From the NCBI RefSeq assembly GCF_001039005.1, contig NZ_LDWR01000026.1, positions 51,806-115,805 of the forward strand: a stretch of 64,000 nt of DNA, in the 5' to 3' direction. The position numbers and the translations under genes were made by a program. This DNA comes from Burkholderia cepacia. Its GTDB lineage: Bacteria > Pseudomonadota > Gammaproteobacteria > Burkholderiales > Burkholderiaceae. The notes beneath the pieces are model-generated. The model was not told where the DNA came from and searched no databases. It saw only the letters and a program-made list of their open reading frames with translations. Below, one piece after another: positions 26,175 to 36,006 of the stretch (position 1 is its first letter; each line of letters begins with the position of its first letter).

Positions 26175-29100
26175 TAAAAGCTCCCAAACAGTCGAAGTAC
26201 TTATAATTTTGCCGCATCGCTCGTCTCACGACGCCCTCTGGTACACCTGCTACTCTCATCTGCCGAGCGGCCTCATTTAACTCTGTCCGTACATCCGTAT
26301 CGTAGCCGTATTGATTTCGAAATGCCCGCTGCATACCAGAGATTTGGGCGTGGACGGAGCCCGAATTGCTCGGCAGCAAAACCGCCGGCGCAGCTCGCGA
26401 ACTATAGGTTCCGTTAGGGAAAACCTGCTGCTTTGCCCATTCCTGCTGAATCGGATGATGCGACTGCACTAGCCCGTCGGCAACCGTATTCGTGTTACCC
26501 GGCGCCCGATTCGCTTGGGGGCTAAGGTTGCCGTGTTGATCCGCATCATTCACGCGGTAGCCGCCCGGCCGGCGACATGCCAAGCCAAGCGGGTCAATCC
26601 AGCTTATCGGGTTGGGCGCGTACTGATACACATTGATCCCTCCCGCCAACCCGATCGGATCGTTGCTAACGAATCGCCCACTATTCGGATCGTAGTACCG
26701 ATACCGGTTATACCTCAGCCCCGTCTCGGCATCCTCCTGCTGTCCCTGAAACCGAATCGGATTCCTGGGTGCGATTCCCGCCGCCTGCGACAACCGCGCA
26801 ATCACCTCCCGCGCTTCGCCCCAGGCTCGATACGACGCCTCCCATACGACCTCCCCGACCTCGTCCGTCATCAGCAACGGCGTACCGATCTGGTCACAGT
26901 GGTAGTAGAACAAATGCGCGTCGGACTGCTTTTCCGGCACACGCTGAAGCGGATCCTTCTCGGGTACGTACGGTTCGCCTTCCCGCCACACTGGTGTCTG
27001 AACGCCGGCAACCGACTGATCCGTCACATATTGAGCTAGCGGAACGAAGGACTCCGGCTCGTACACGTACTGCGTCGTACCGCTATCGGTGCTTTCATAG
27101 GCAAGTCGATCGCCATCCCAGCCAAACACCGTCCGCACACCATCGACGTCCTTGCCAATCCGGCGCCCGAAAGGATCATAAAAATACCGCGCCTCATGCT
27201 GCCGTGCGGATTCCTCGACACGCGCCGCGCTCAACCGGTTGAATCCGTCCCACTCGTATTGCTGTCGACCCGTCGGCGAGCGCTTCCCGACCAGATTCCC
27301 GCGTGCGTCGTAATCAAAGTGCGTGCCCGCATATTCCTTCAACAGGTTCCCGAGCACTTTCGACACTTCCGGCGGCAACGTGCTGTTCACGCTGTCCGGC
27401 ACCACGGGACTTGCCTTCACCAGCCCCGAAGTGCGTGCGTGCTTGGGACTGCCTTGATCAATGATGTTGCTCGCCGGGTCAAACGCGAAATGCTCCGCAC
27501 CGAGGGGGCCAATCGCCGCAATGAGTCGACCGATAGGGTCATAACGGTAGCTGACCAGCCCTTTGCGGCTGTCTTCGATATCTACGAGTTGTCCCGCAGC
27601 ATCGTATCGATATCGACGCTCGGCGAGCGCCGCCGGCGCATTCGATCGCCGAACGGCCTGTCGTGCAACCCGGCCGGCCGAGTCATATTGCGTCTGCTGC
27701 GCCACCTTGCTCGACAGCATCCGCCCCGTTTCACGGTGCAGATCGTCGCGTTCGAACTGAATGCGCTCCTCGCCATCGAGCACAAGCCCGTGCACGTGAC
27801 CGGAACCGTAGGTCAACCAGTCCAGTACATGACCATCGGGTCGAACGGTCTTGATCCGCGTGCCGATTTCATCGTACTCGTGATGCCAAAGGTAGCTGCG
27901 CGACTCGCCGAACAATCGATACGCATGATGTTCGCGAACCAGGTTTCCAACCGGATCGAAGAACGTCTGCATCCGACTGTGATTGTTCCGGGCTTCAATG
28001 AGCCGACCGCTCGCATCGTATGCAAATCGCTCCTCGCTGACACCCGATTTCCGACGCGCGATCCGGCCCGCCTGATCGAATTCGAGTTCGGTGACCTGCC
28101 CGGCCTCGTCGATCGTCACGGGCTGCAGCGAACCTTCGGCATATCCGTATGTCGTTCGCTTACCGTCGAAACCGATCTCTTCCAGCAACCGTCCCGCTGG
28201 ATCGTAGTGAAACTGATAGGTCGCCCGGTTCGCATCGGTCAATGCAGTCAGGCGACCGAGGCGGTCGTAGCGATATGCGAGCGTGTATCCGAGAGCATCG
28301 GCCCGGCTTGCGACACGCCCGGCCACGTCGTATGAATAGCGCGTAACGCGTTCCAGCGGATCGGTATGGGATAGCAGACGACCTTCCGCATCATGCGTGA
28401 GTCGAATGATGCCCGCTGCAGACGAGATCTCATTCATCGCCCCATTCTTGCCATACTGGTAAGCCGTGGCATTACCCGCAGCATCGACCGACTGTACGAG
28501 TCTCCCGTCGAGATCGTAGCGCCACTTCGTCGCCTTGCCCGAACAGTCGGTGTACTGAAGCAATTGCCCGGCTTCGTCGTAGACGAGCGACTTCGTGCCG
28601 CCCTTGGCGTCGACCATCTTGATCGGCATGCCGCTGGCGTTGTATGCGTACTTCGTCTCATGCCCGAGCGGGTCTTTCTGCACCACCAGATTACCTGCGT
28701 CGTCGTACGAACGCTCCCAGACGTACCCCTCGGGATCCTTGAGCCGAACGAGTTGATCGCGCTCGTCGTAACCTGCCTCGACAACCGCCCCACCGACGCG
28801 AAAATGCTTCGTCATGTTCCCGCGCGCGTCGTACTCCATCTCCTCGATGCCGCCGTCTCGATGAACATGCATCACCAGGTTGTTGTCCTGGTCGCGCCGC
28901 ATCCACTCCTCGGTTCCATCCGGATATGCAACCCGGTACATGTAGCCGCGGATGTTGTAGTAGTAGCGCGTAACGTTGCCGAGCGCATCCGTCACATAGG
29001 TCAACCGGATATTCGGATGCCACATCAGGCGAATGTCATGACTGCCGTCATCGGCATATTCGCGCACGCACCGCGCATTGGTGTTGTCGTCGCGCTCCGC

Positions 29101-30834
29101 CCCTTCCCACTCGAGGTTCATGCCGCGGCCGGTGCGATCCGTGTAGCGGGTAATCAAATGGCGCTGATACGCATACTGGCGCGCATTACCGTAGCGATCG
29201 GTTGCCCGAACGAGATCACCGTTTTCGTCGTATTGGTATTGAGCGAGTGTAGTGCGCGTGTTCGCGTTGATGATCTGCTCGATCATCGCGATACGTCCAC
29301 GGGCATCGTGACGAAACGCCAGCGTATGGCCGGCCGAACTGACCAGTCGGGTCAGGCGATTCGCGTCATCGTAATCGAGCGCGATCGTATTTCCCGCGCG
29401 GTCCTTCTGCAGCGCAAGCCGGAACGATTCGCCATGCTTCTCGTAGATGTGAAGCAGATCATGCCCGTACGCAACAGTCACCCACGTGTCGTCGAGCCGG
29501 CTCAGCGTCAGGCCTTCCACGCGGTCGTCGTGAACGGCACCTGCCGCGAGCGCCGGATAGTCGATATTGCGGCCGGTGGCATCGCTGAAGATCCACTGGC
29601 CGCCCCGAACATCGATACGCGTCATGTACGGCGACAGCCAGCGCGCGCCCAGTTCGCCGGCGTCGAATCCGGCCAGCCGGGACCGGTAGACCCGCATCCA
29701 CACGACAGGCATGGCACCCGGCAATTCAAAATCGGTATGGGAAAACGTCTCGTCACCGAACGAATAGCTGATCGACCCACCCGATGCCCCAAGTCCGCAC
29801 TCGTCGCAATGGTCGACACCAGCGCCCTTCGCTTTCGCCTCCTTCTTTGTCGCTGCGAGCGGCACCTGCGGCCGCCGGGCCTCGACTTCGGTCGTGCCTT
29901 GCGATTTGACCGATCCGGCCCGCATCGCTTCGCGCTTGTGCCGCAGCGCATTGATCAGCTTCAGCAGCAGCCACATCAGCTTGCCTTCGTCGCTGCCCTT
30001 CAGTTCGTTGATCTTGCCGACCACCACCGGAGCCAGCGTGCGCAACGACGCGGCCAACTGGCGAATCGGTGCGACGTACTGCTCGGGGACGAGCCCCGCC
30101 ATCGTGCTGCCCGCGGAGTTGACATTGCTCTTGCCGAGCGCCACCCCCGACTCGGACAGATATCCCCAGGCCCCCGTCACTAGATCCGCGCTGAACCATC
30201 CGCTTTTCTTCATCTGCTGCCGGTATTCGGCAGCCTTCCGTTTGTTCTCTGCCGGATCGAACAGCTTGCCGGCCACCACTGCATCGATACCGTCGGCCAG
30301 ACCAGTGAAGATCTCCTGCGCCTTCGCCGCACAGTTGTCGATCAGTTCGTTGACCACGCCCTGCAGCTTCGTCAGGAAATCCTCGATCTCGGTCGAGCAC
30401 GAAGCCTGTATGTGCGTGACGACGATCGACACGATCGCGGCCCCGATGTCGCGCTTGTGAATCAGGAGTTCGTTGCGAATCAGCGCCAGCAGCGGCCGTG
30501 CCGTGAGGCGCATCGGCGCCAGGACGGGCGGAAACGGAATCACGCCGATCAGGTTGATCGCCAGTCCGAGATAGTCGAGCAGTTCGCCGCCGCGCTTGCG
30601 GATGATCGAGACGATGTCGGTGAGGGCATCGGCCAGCGCCATGAGGTTGTTGAGGATCGGAATCATGCTGGCCACCGTCGCCAGCCGATCGACGTTCACG
30701 TAGCCATTCGTCACGCTGATAAGCCACGCGTTGAAGCCTTCGCCGGACGCGACGACGTCGTCCGGATGGACATCGGTCAGCCACGGTGTGGCCTGTTCGT
30801 GCTCCGCGCCAGGAGGAAGTTTTTGATCAGCCAT
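26164..30834 (-). CDS. Rhs polymorphic toxin with SHH-type nuclease-like tip
   Basis: The 1556-residue protein has an N-terminal region (1-335) with hydrophobic helices at about 50-125. A DUF6531-type entry follows (SISYSFGDETFSHTDFELPG), preceded by DHCDECG. Then comes the long YD-repeat shell (for example YDANGRLTRL-like units) that encloses the toxin. The core ends at FVSNDPIGLAGG and DPLGLA. The variable tip is residues 1420-1556. It carries QSHHPIQQEW (His1459, His1460), APAVLLP and His1495 in SGSVHAQIS, which fits the Tox-SHH group of HNH/endonuclease VII-like toxins. It is probably a DNase delivered by type VI secretion. No VgrG, PAAR or Eag chaperone gene is adjacent. The tip is AT-richer than the core. 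Confidence 0.88.
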   Translation of the reverse strand: MADQKLPPGAEHEQATPWLTDVHPDDVVASGEGFNAWLISVTNGYVNVDRLATVASMIPILNNLMALADALTDIVSIIRKRGGELLDYLGLAINLIGVIPFPPVLAPMRLTARPLLALIRNELLIHKRDIGAAIVSIVVTHIQASCSTEIEDFLTKLQGVVNELIDNCAAKAQEIFTGLADGIDAVVAGKLFDPAENKRKAAEYRQQMKKSGWFSADLVTGAWGYLSESGVALGKSNVNSAGSTMAGLVPEQYVAPIRQLAASLRTLAPVVVGKINELKGSDEGKLMWLLLKLINALRHKREAMRAGSVKSQGTTEVEARRPQVPLAATKKEAKAKGAGVDHCDECGLGASGGSISYSFGDETFSHTDFELPGAMPVVWMRVYRSRLAGFDAGELGARWLSPYMTRIDVRGGQWIFSDATGRNIDYPALAAGAVHDDRVEGLTLSRLDDTWVTVAYGHDLLHIYEKHGESFRLALQKDRAGNTIALDYDDANRLTRLVSSAGHTLAFRHDARGRIAMIEQIINANTRTTLAQYQYDENGDLVRATDRYGNARQYAYQRHLITRYTDRTGRGMNLEWEGAERDDNTNARCVREYADDGSHDIRLMWHPNIRLTYVTDALGNVTRYYYNIRGYMYRVAYPDGTEEWMRRDQDNNLVMHVHRDGGIEEMEYDARGNMTKHFRVGGAVVEAGYDERDQLVRLKDPEGYVWERSYDDAGNLVVQKDPLGHETKYAYNASGMPIKMVDAKGGTKSLVYDEAGQLLQYTDCSGKATKWRYDLDGRLVQSVDAAGNATAYQYGKNGAMNEISSAAGIIRLTHDAEGRLLSHTDPLERVTRYSYDVAGRVASRADALGYTLAYRYDRLGRLTALTDANRATYQFHYDPAGRLLEEIGFDGKRTTYGYAEGSLQPVTIDEAGQVTELEFDQAGRIARRKSGVSEERFAYDASGRLIEARNNHSRMQTFFDPVGNLVREHHAYRLFGESRSYLWHHEYDEIGTRIKTVRPDGHVLDWLTYGSGHVHGLVLDGEERIQFERDDLHRETGRMLSSKVAQQTQYDSAGRVARQAVRRSNAPAALAERRYRYDAAGQLVDIEDSRKGLVSYRYDPIGRLIAAIGPLGAEHFAFDPASNIIDQGSPKHARTSGLVKASPVVPDSVNSTLPPEVSKVLGNLLKEYAGTHFDYDARGNLVGKRSPTGRQQYEWDGFNRLSAARVEESARQHEARYFYDPFGRRIGKDVDGVRTVFGWDGDRLAYESTDSGTTQYVYEPESFVPLAQYVTDQSVAGVQTPVWREGEPYVPEKDPLQRVPEKQSDAHLFYYHCDQIGTPLLMTDEVGEVVWEASYRAWGEAREVIARLSQAAGIAPRNPIRFQGQQEDAETGLRYNRYRYYDPNSGRFVSNDPIGLAGGINVYQYAPNPISWIDPLGLACRRPGGYRVNDADQHGNLSPQANRAPGNTNTVADGLVQSHHPIQQEWAKQQVFPNGTYSSRAAPAVLLPSNSGSVHAQISGMQRAFRNQYGYDTDVRTELNEAARQMRVAGVPEGVVRRAMRQNYKYFDCLGAFNAK

Positions 30835-31303
30835 GCTCTCAGGATTCTTCTCGTTATACGTTTTTCGGCGCGCGGCGGCCGTTCCCCTCTTCTCGTGTCT
30901 CGGACGGCCGGCCAGCGACTCGCGGCATTGTACCGATGATTAGACGACGGGAAAATGAAAGGTCCCCATCCGCCCGCGCATGCAGCAAGGGCTCGGACCC
31001 CATTCCAAAAATGGCTCGCTCTCGCGCCGACTTTATGTAAATCCCGTAACCATCTGTCCCGCTGCCAGCCGCCGCAGACTGCAAAAAACGCGCCCCTTCC
31101 GACGCGACTCGGTCGACACGCCCCCGGTAAAACGGGGCGAACACGGATTTCCCGCAGTCCGCCACACGTGCCTGATTCCGAACCGCCCGAGATGCATATT
31201 CGGAAATCGTTCGCGCCACACCCCGGTAACATGCTACCGGGCTAACTACCGGCTTCCGGGCGCCTTTCGGCAACCGGCACTGTCGGCAAATCGTAATAAT
31301 TCC
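30835..31303. other. Intergenic region between divergent rhs and mscS genes
   Basis: No gene is supported here. The region must hold the promoters of both divergent genes. It includes an inverted repeat, CCCGGTA-acatgc-TACCGGG (31222-31241), 62 bases before the channel gene, which could be an operator or a hairpin in its leader. Confidence 0.45.
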
Positions 31304-33751
31304 ATGTCCAACCAACGACTATCCACGTACGCCCGCCGGATCGTGATGATCGCGCTGCTGCAGTTCGCGGCGATCGCGACCGCGTCGGCGTTTCCGGCGG
31401 CCGCTTCCGCCCCGGGCGCGAGCGGCACCGACGCGTCCGTGCCGGCCATCTCGCTGAACGACGCCGTCGCGCAGCTCAAGCAGATGCAGGCCGAACAGGA
31501 CCGCATCAAGCAGCAGACCTCGACCGCGTCCAACAGCAAGGAGCTGGATGCGCTCGGCGATGCGACACAGGAGCTGAGCACCGATGTCGCGAAGCTGCAG
31601 AGCGATCTCGCTCCGCAGCGCGCGCAGATCCAGGCGCAACTCGACGTGCTCGGCCCGGCGCCTGCCGAGGGCGCCGCGCCGGAAACGCCGGCCGTCGCGA
31701 AGCAGCGGGCGACGCTGAACGCGCGCAAGACGCAGATCGATGCGGCACTGAAGCAGGCCGCCGACCAGAAGACCAACCTCGCCAACCTGAACGAACAGTT
31801 CGCGAAGCTGCATCGCGGCCTGCTGAAGAACCAGCTCGCGTTCCGTTCGGGCGGCATTTTCAGCGCGCAGTTCTGGCTGCCGCTGTTCCAGCGTTCGCCG
31901 GACGACATCCAGCGGCTCGAGGATTTCAACGACGAACTGCGCGACATGCTGCGCTCGTCGTGGGTGCCCGGACAACGGGCGATCACCGCGCTGCTGCTGA
32001 TCGCCGCGTTCGCGATGTGGCTCGGCGGCCGCCGACTCATCGAGCGCGGCCTCGGGTGGATCTGCCTGAACCGCCTGCCGCCCACCCGTTTGCGCCGCAG
32101 CGCGCTGGCGCTGTCGACCGCGCTGTCGACATTCCTGGCCACCGCCTTTGCGGTTCAGATCCTCTACCTCGCCGTCGCGCGCCACTACGAACTCACGCCG
32201 CCGCTGACCGATCTGTGGGACCAGTTCGCGAAGCTTGCCGCGACCTGCGCACTGATCGCCGGGCTCGGCCGCGCGCTGCTCTGCACGAAGCATCCGTCGT
32301 GGCGCCTGCCGGCGCTCGCCGATCCCGTCGCACTCGCGATGAAGCCGTTTCCCAGCATCCTGGCCGCGCTGCTGCTGATGTCCGGCACGCTCGAATCGAT
32401 CAACCGGATCGTCGACACCAGCCTGTCGGTCACGCTGTTCGGCCGCGGCATCGTCTCGCTCGTCGTCGCGCTGACGGTCGGCGCGTCGCTGCTGCGCTCG
32501 AACCGCGCGCGCAGCGTGCTCGCGGCGGCCGGCGAGGCACCCGAGCAGCGTTCGACGCTTGCCGGGCTGATCCATGCCGGCGTCACGCTGGCGATCGTCG
32601 TGTCGCTGATCGCACTCCTGATCGGCTACATCACGGTCGCGCGCTTCATCACCTACGAGCTCGTGTGGTTCGAGATCGTGCTGTGCGCGACCTACATCCT
32701 GATCCAGTTGACGCGCGACGCGAGCGAAAGCCTGTTCTCCGCGACCCTGTCGACGGGCCAGCAGATCAAGCACCTGTTCGCGCTCGAAGACCGACACCTC
32801 GACCAGGCGCGCACGGTCCTGTCCGGATTCGGCACGAGCCTGCTGATGCTGATCGCGGCCATCGCGCTGCTGACGGGCGGCTTCGGCACGACGCCGGGCG
32901 ACCTGCTCGACAGCGCGGTCGCGATGATCGGCAGCCAGCGGCTGCAAAGCCTGAACATCATGCCCGACCGGATCCTGAACGCCGTGATCGGGTTCGCGAT
33001 CGGCTTCTACCTGCTGCGCTCGCTGCGCCGCTGGCTCGACGGCGAGTTCATGCCCGCGCTCGGCATGGATACGGGGATGCGCGTGTCGCTGATCACGCTG
33101 TTCACCAACGTCGGCTACGTGCTGCTCGTGCTGATGACGCTCGGGCTGCTCGGCGTCAGGTGGAACAACCTCGCGTGGATCGTCAGTGCGTTGTCGGTCG
33201 GTATCGGCTTCGGCCTGCAGGAGATCGTGAAGAATTTCGTGTCGGGGCTGATCCTGTTGACCGAGCGTCCGGTGAAGGTGGGCGACATGATCAGCATCGC
33301 GGGTGTCGAAGGCGACATCCGCCGCATCAACGTGCGCGCGACCGAGATCCAGCTCAGCGACCGCTCGACCGTGATCGTGCCGAATTCGCAACTGATCTCG
33401 CAGAACCTGCGCAACGTGACGATGGGCAACAGCACGCAGGGCGTCGCGACGCTGGTGCTGACGTTCCCGCTGAACACCGATCCCGAGCAGGTGCGCGACC
33501 TGCTGCTCGACGCGTATCGCGCGCATCAGGCGATTCTCGAGAAACCGGCGCCGTCGGTGACGTTCAGCCAGCTCACGCCGGACGGGATCACGCTGAGCGT
33601 GACAGGCTACGTGGCGAGCCCGCGGATTGCGAGTTCGACGAAGAGCGACCTGCTGTTCGAGATTCTGAAGCAGCTGCGCGCGGCGAAAATCACGCTGTCG
33701 AGCCCGCAGATGCTGGTGGTGCAGAATATGCCGGCGGTGGGAGACGCGTAA
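31304..33751 (+). CDS. Large MscS-family mechanosensitive channel with DUF3772
   Basis: The 815-residue inner-membrane protein has a signal-like N-terminus and a coiled-coil-rich periplasmic region of DUF3772 type (residues 40-210, with VAQLKQMQAEQDRIKQQ). About ten membrane helices follow, then a C-terminal MscS core. The pore helix and hinge are in SALSVGIGFGLQEIVKNFVS, followed by the beta domain GLILLTERPVKVGDMISIAG and the family segment TVIVPNSQLISQNLRN. Large MscS members of this kind (like MscK or YbdG/YjeP relatives) release solutes during hypo-osmotic shock. The ATG at 31304 starts directly before the signal; longer upstream frames are non-coding in character. Confidence 0.9.
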   Translation: MSNQRLSTYARRIVMIALLQFAAIATASAFPAAASAPGASGTDASVPAISLNDAVAQLKQMQAEQDRIKQQTSTASNSKELDALGDATQELSTDVAKLQSDLAPQRAQIQAQLDVLGPAPAEGAAPETPAVAKQRATLNARKTQIDAALKQAADQKTNLANLNEQFAKLHRGLLKNQLAFRSGGIFSAQFWLPLFQRSPDDIQRLEDFNDELRDMLRSSWVPGQRAITALLLIAAFAMWLGGRRLIERGLGWICLNRLPPTRLRRSALALSTALSTFLATAFAVQILYLAVARHYELTPPLTDLWDQFAKLAATCALIAGLGRALLCTKHPSWRLPALADPVALAMKPFPSILAALLLMSGTLESINRIVDTSLSVTLFGRGIVSLVVALTVGASLLRSNRARSVLAAAGEAPEQRSTLAGLIHAGVTLAIVVSLIALLIGYITVARFITYELVWFEIVLCATYILIQLTRDASESLFSATLSTGQQIKHLFALEDRHLDQARTVLSGFGTSLLMLIAAIALLTGGFGTTPGDLLDSAVAMIGSQRLQSLNIMPDRILNAVIGFAIGFYLLRSLRRWLDGEFMPALGMDTGMRVSLITLFTNVGYVLLVLMTLGLLGVRWNNLAWIVSALSVGIGFGLQEIVKNFVSGLILLTERPVKVGDMISIAGVEGDIRRINVRATEIQLSDRSTVIVPNSQLISQNLRNVTMGNSTQGVATLVLTFPLNTDPEQVRDLLLDAYRAHQAILEKPAPSVTFSQLTPDGITLSVTGYVASPRIASSTKSDLLFEILKQLRAAKITLSSPQMLVVQNMPAVGDA

Positions 33752-33783
33752 CGCCGCGCCCGATCACAGCCGAGTATACAAAC

Positions 33784-33820
33784 GAAGGGCCGGTTGCCGC
33801 GACGCGGTAACCGGCCCTTC
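33784..33820. terminator. Bidirectional rho-independent terminator-like hairpin
   Basis: GAAGGGCCGGTT (33784-33795) pairs perfectly with AACCGGCCCTTC (33809-33820), and inner bases CCGC/GCGG extend the stem. It lies between the convergent channel and aldehyde dehydrogenase genes. T-rich flanks are weak, but stem strength and position support a shared terminator. Confidence 0.7.
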
Positions 33821-33856
33821 TCGCTCTCACGTGGCGCCTGGATCAGGCGCCTCGCA

Positions 33857-35371
33857 TCAGAAGTCGAACTTCACCCCCTGCGCCAGCGGCAGCTGCCGGC
33901 TGTAGTTGATCGTATTCGTCGCGCGACGCATATACGCCTTCCACGCATCCGAACCCGACTCGCGGCCGCCGCCCGTTTCCTTCTCGCCGCCGAACGCGCC
34001 GCCGATCTCCGCGCCGCTCGTGCCGATGTTCACGTTGACGATCCCGCAGTCGCTGCCCGCTGCCGACATGAATTGCTCGGCCTCGCGCATGTCGTTCGTG
34101 AAGATCGCCGACGACAGGCCTTGCGGCACCGCGTTGTGCACGTCGATCGCGTCTTCGAAGTTGTCGTAGACCATCACGTACAGGATCGGCGCGAACGTTT
34201 CGCGCTCGACCACCGCCGATTGCTTCGGCATCCGCACGATGGCCGGACGCACGTAGTACGCATCCGCGTGACCACCGACGTCGACCCGCTCGCCGCCCTT
34301 CACTTCACCGCCCTGCTCGCGCGCATCGGCCAGCGCCTTCTGCATCGCGTCGAACGACGCACGATCGACCAGCGGGCCGACGAGCGTGCCTTCCTCAAGC
34401 GGGCTACCGACCTTCACCGACGTGTAGGCCTTCTCGATGCGCGGCAGCAGCTGATCGACGATGCTGCGATGGACGATCAGGCGGCGCAGCGTCGTGCAGC
34501 GCTGACCGGCCGTGCCGACCGCCGCGAACGTGACGGCGCGCACGACGAGGTCGAGATCGGCGCTCGGCGCGACGATCATCCCGTTGTTGCCGCCGAGTTC
34601 GAGGATGCCGCGCGCAAGACGCTGGCTCAGCACCTTCGCGACTTCCGTGCCCATCCGCACGCTACCCGTCGCGCTGATGACCGGCACCTTCTTCGACGAC
34701 GTCAGCACCTCGCCGACATCGCGCATGCCAAGCACCAGCTGGCTCAGCCCTTCCGGCGCGACGCCCGGATGCGTCTTGTCGAATTCGCGCAGCGCCTTGC
34801 CGAGCAGCACGTGGCAAGCAATCGCGGTGAGCGGCGTCTTTTCCGACGGCTTCCACACGACCGGATCGCCGCACACGAACGCGAGCGCCGCATTCCACGC
34901 CCACACCGCGACCGGGAAGTTGAACGCCGAAATCACGCCGCACACGCCGATCGGGTGCCACGTTTCCATCATCCGGTGGCCCGGGCGCTCGGACGCGATC
35001 GTGAGACCGTAAAGCTGGCGCGACAGACCGACCGCGAAATCGCAGATGTCGATCATTTCCTGCACTTCGCCGAGCCCTTCCGACGTAATCTTGCCGGCCT
35101 CGAGCGTGACGAGGTGGCCGAGCGCGGCCTTGTGCTCACGCAGCACGTTGCCGAAGACGCGCACGAGTTCGCCGCGCACCGGCGCCGGCACCGTGCGCCA
35201 CTTGAGGAATGCGTCGTGCGCGGCGTCGATCTTGCGCTCGGCGTCGGCGGGCGTGTCGACGGCCAGCGTCGCGAGCGTCGCGCCGTCGAGCGGCGAACGC
35301 GCGGTCAGCGCATTGCCTTTCCACTGGGCGAGATCGATATCGAGCGCGGCAAGAATGTCGTTGAATTGCAT
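33857..35371 (-). CDS. amaB: ALDH7-family aldehyde dehydrogenase, aminoadipate-semialdehyde type
   Basis: The 504-residue enzyme belongs to the ALDH7 (antiquitin-like) family. The catalytic cysteine is in GQRCTTLRRL, the general-base glutamate in LELGGNNGMIV, and the cofactor region is FNFPVAVWAWNAALA. ALDH7 members oxidise alpha-aminoadipate semialdehyde to aminoadipate in lysine/pipecolate catabolism, as AmaB does in Pseudomonas putida. The divergent amino acid permease and the FAD oxidase resembling L-pipecolate oxidase support that role. The ATG at 35371 has GAGGAAG just upstream, so the longer upstream frame is rejected. The gene symbol is given by analogy. Confidence 0.85.
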   Translation of the reverse strand: MQFNDILAALDIDLAQWKGNALTARSPLDGATLATLAVDTPADAERKIDAAHDAFLKWRTVPAPVRGELVRVFGNVLREHKAALGHLVTLEAGKITSEGLGEVQEMIDICDFAVGLSRQLYGLTIASERPGHRMMETWHPIGVCGVISAFNFPVAVWAWNAALAFVCGDPVVWKPSEKTPLTAIACHVLLGKALREFDKTHPGVAPEGLSQLVLGMRDVGEVLTSSKKVPVISATGSVRMGTEVAKVLSQRLARGILELGGNNGMIVAPSADLDLVVRAVTFAAVGTAGQRCTTLRRLIVHRSIVDQLLPRIEKAYTSVKVGSPLEEGTLVGPLVDRASFDAMQKALADAREQGGEVKGGERVDVGGHADAYYVRPAIVRMPKQSAVVERETFAPILYVMVYDNFEDAIDVHNAVPQGLSSAIFTNDMREAEQFMSAAGSDCGIVNVNIGTSGAEIGGAFGGEKETGGGRESGSDAWKAYMRRATNTINYSRQLPLAQGVKFDF

Positions 35372-36006
35372 CACTTCCTCTTCAGGGACAGATTGATCGG
35401 TGCGGCGGCAGCGCCGCCCGCGTGATTCGATTGGAGCGCGTTCGCGCGCCCTGTGCAAGCGGATGCGCAGCTCGGCAGGCCCGGTGCGCCGCACGGCGCA
35501 TCGCGCTGCGCCGCCGCCGGAAGCCCGGCCGGGCGGCGCGCCCCCGCCTCGCAAGGCACGATCCATGAAACACATTGTCGATGGCCACAAGTCAGGCCGC
35601 TATTGATATTAACTCACGACTTCATTCCCAAAACGCAACACCTCCGCAGGACAAATCCAAGCGCTTTTACGCCGATTCAGGACACGTCCAAAGCCGGTAG
35701 CCGGGCCGCCCGGGGCGCCGCGCCGTCACGCAAGTTGATGACAAAGTTGCATCACCCTGTTCGGAAATATCGTTTGCCGCCCGTGCATCGGGCACACACA
35801 ATCGGTGCGACGTCGAGGTGCAACGCACCCGGCGCGCCGACGGCCGCCATCAGGCAGCCGGACGACAGACGAAGGCGACACGCGTCGCGGCCCGGTTCAC
35901 CCGGACCGTTCCCGCGAAGCACCACCGCTGCCCCGGCCGGCAGCGGGCAACGCATCGCGCTTCGTCACCGAAAAAACAATCCCGGAGACAGCGCCCAGCG
36001 CCCGCC
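35372..36006. other. Long divergent intergenic region of the lysine locus
   Basis: About 635 bases separate the divergent dehydrogenase and permease genes. Frames here are arginine-rich shadows without family character. An AT-richer patch at about 35598-35640 and another at 35735-35775 are the likely promoter zones. I cannot point to a definite operator. Confidence 0.45.

Noticed and set aside
24424..31303. VgrG, integrase, insertion sequence or tRNA near the Rhs island
   Set aside because: None could be found; there is no evidence for a mobile-element border, so I do not call the region a genomic island with defined ends.
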